Part shown: piece after piece, positions 31,051-31,089 of the stretch
How the letters are laid out: the number at the start of each line of letters is the position of its first letter
Numbering within the stretch: the stretch's first letter is position 1
Assembly (NCBI GenBank): GCA_002451755.1
Contig: DKDF01000046.1
Span: 1 to 31,089, forward strand
DNA length: 31,089 nt
Direction: 5' to 3'
From: Ruminococcaceae bacterium UBA6855
GTDB taxonomy: Bacteria; Bacillota; Clostridia; Oscillospirales; Acutalibacteraceae
Notes under the pieces: generated by a model
The model's database searches: none
The model's input: only the letters and a program-made list of their open reading frames with translations
Told to the model about the DNA's origin: nothing
Made by a program: the position numbers and the translations under genes

Positions 31051-31089
31051 ATGTATCCTGATTTTTTTGACAGCGCAAAAGTCATCGCG
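31051..31089 (+). CDS. 5' end of an unidentified gene (partial)
   Basis: AGAAGGAGG precedes ATG 31051, and the frame reads MYPDFFDSAKVIA up to the window end. Thirteen residues are too few to name a family. The ribosome site and the promoter upstream make it a real start. Confidence 0.7.
   Translation, partial: MYPDFFDSAKVIA

Overview
The window looks like chromosomal DNA of an endospore-forming, anaerobic, GC-moderate Clostridia bacterium, probably a gut Oscillospirales/Ruminococcaceae relative. The reasons are: a SpoIIE phosphatase and a SpoIIQ-like M23 protein, the Firmicutes gene run yaaO / darA / holB / ricT, a 2[4Fe-4S] ferredoxin, strong AGGAGG ribosome sites and consensus sigma-A promoters. 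There are no phage, plasmid or insertion-sequence genes and no CRISPR array. The placement is an inference from gene content; no search was run.

Layout from left to right. 1-900: end of an unknown gene, two tandem serine tRNAs (minus) and a small XRE regulator divergent from a metallo-beta-lactamase-fold hydrolase. 2200-7230: a YfcC/ArcD-type amino-acid antiporter (minus) whose promoter carries a tandem pair of ARG boxes, divergent from a GH36 alpha-galactosidase that is translationally coupled to a PI-PLC-like phosphodiesterase. 7220-10330: spoIIE behind a promoter resembling the Spo0A-activated type, then a P-loop kinase with its own near-perfect promoter. 10340-14610: ferredoxin, then a minus-strand operon (YfcE-like phosphodiesterase, Orn/Lys/Arg decarboxylase-like protein, DarA, DNA polymerase III delta', RicT). 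14700-16000: three tiny packed genes of unknown function and a TSCPD four-cysteine protein. 16270-20790: a tetR-MMPL exporter-lipoprotein operon with a duplicated operator around its promoter. 20930-25420: two Gfo/Idh/MocA oxidoreductases and two sugar-phosphate isomerase/epimerase-type TIM barrels, interrupted by a non-coding repeat cluster. 25500-26660: a probable structured RNA with terminator and the SpoIIQ-like gene. 26700-31089: a membrane-anchored calcineurin-like phosphoesterase, a lipoprotein translationally coupled to an 18-codon leader ORF, a large membrane protein of unknown function, and the start of a further gene.

Several units appear to be regulated in ways readable from the DNA: arginine control of the antiporter (ARG boxes three bases apart), Spo0A-type control of spoIIE (21-bp promoter spacing, inverted 0A-like boxes), and TetR autoregulation of the exporter. 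The least explained items are the 35-bp core repeats at 23895-24248, the candidate RNA at 25603-25745, the leader ORF plus inverted repeats at 28166-28370, and the three small genes at 14723-15618.
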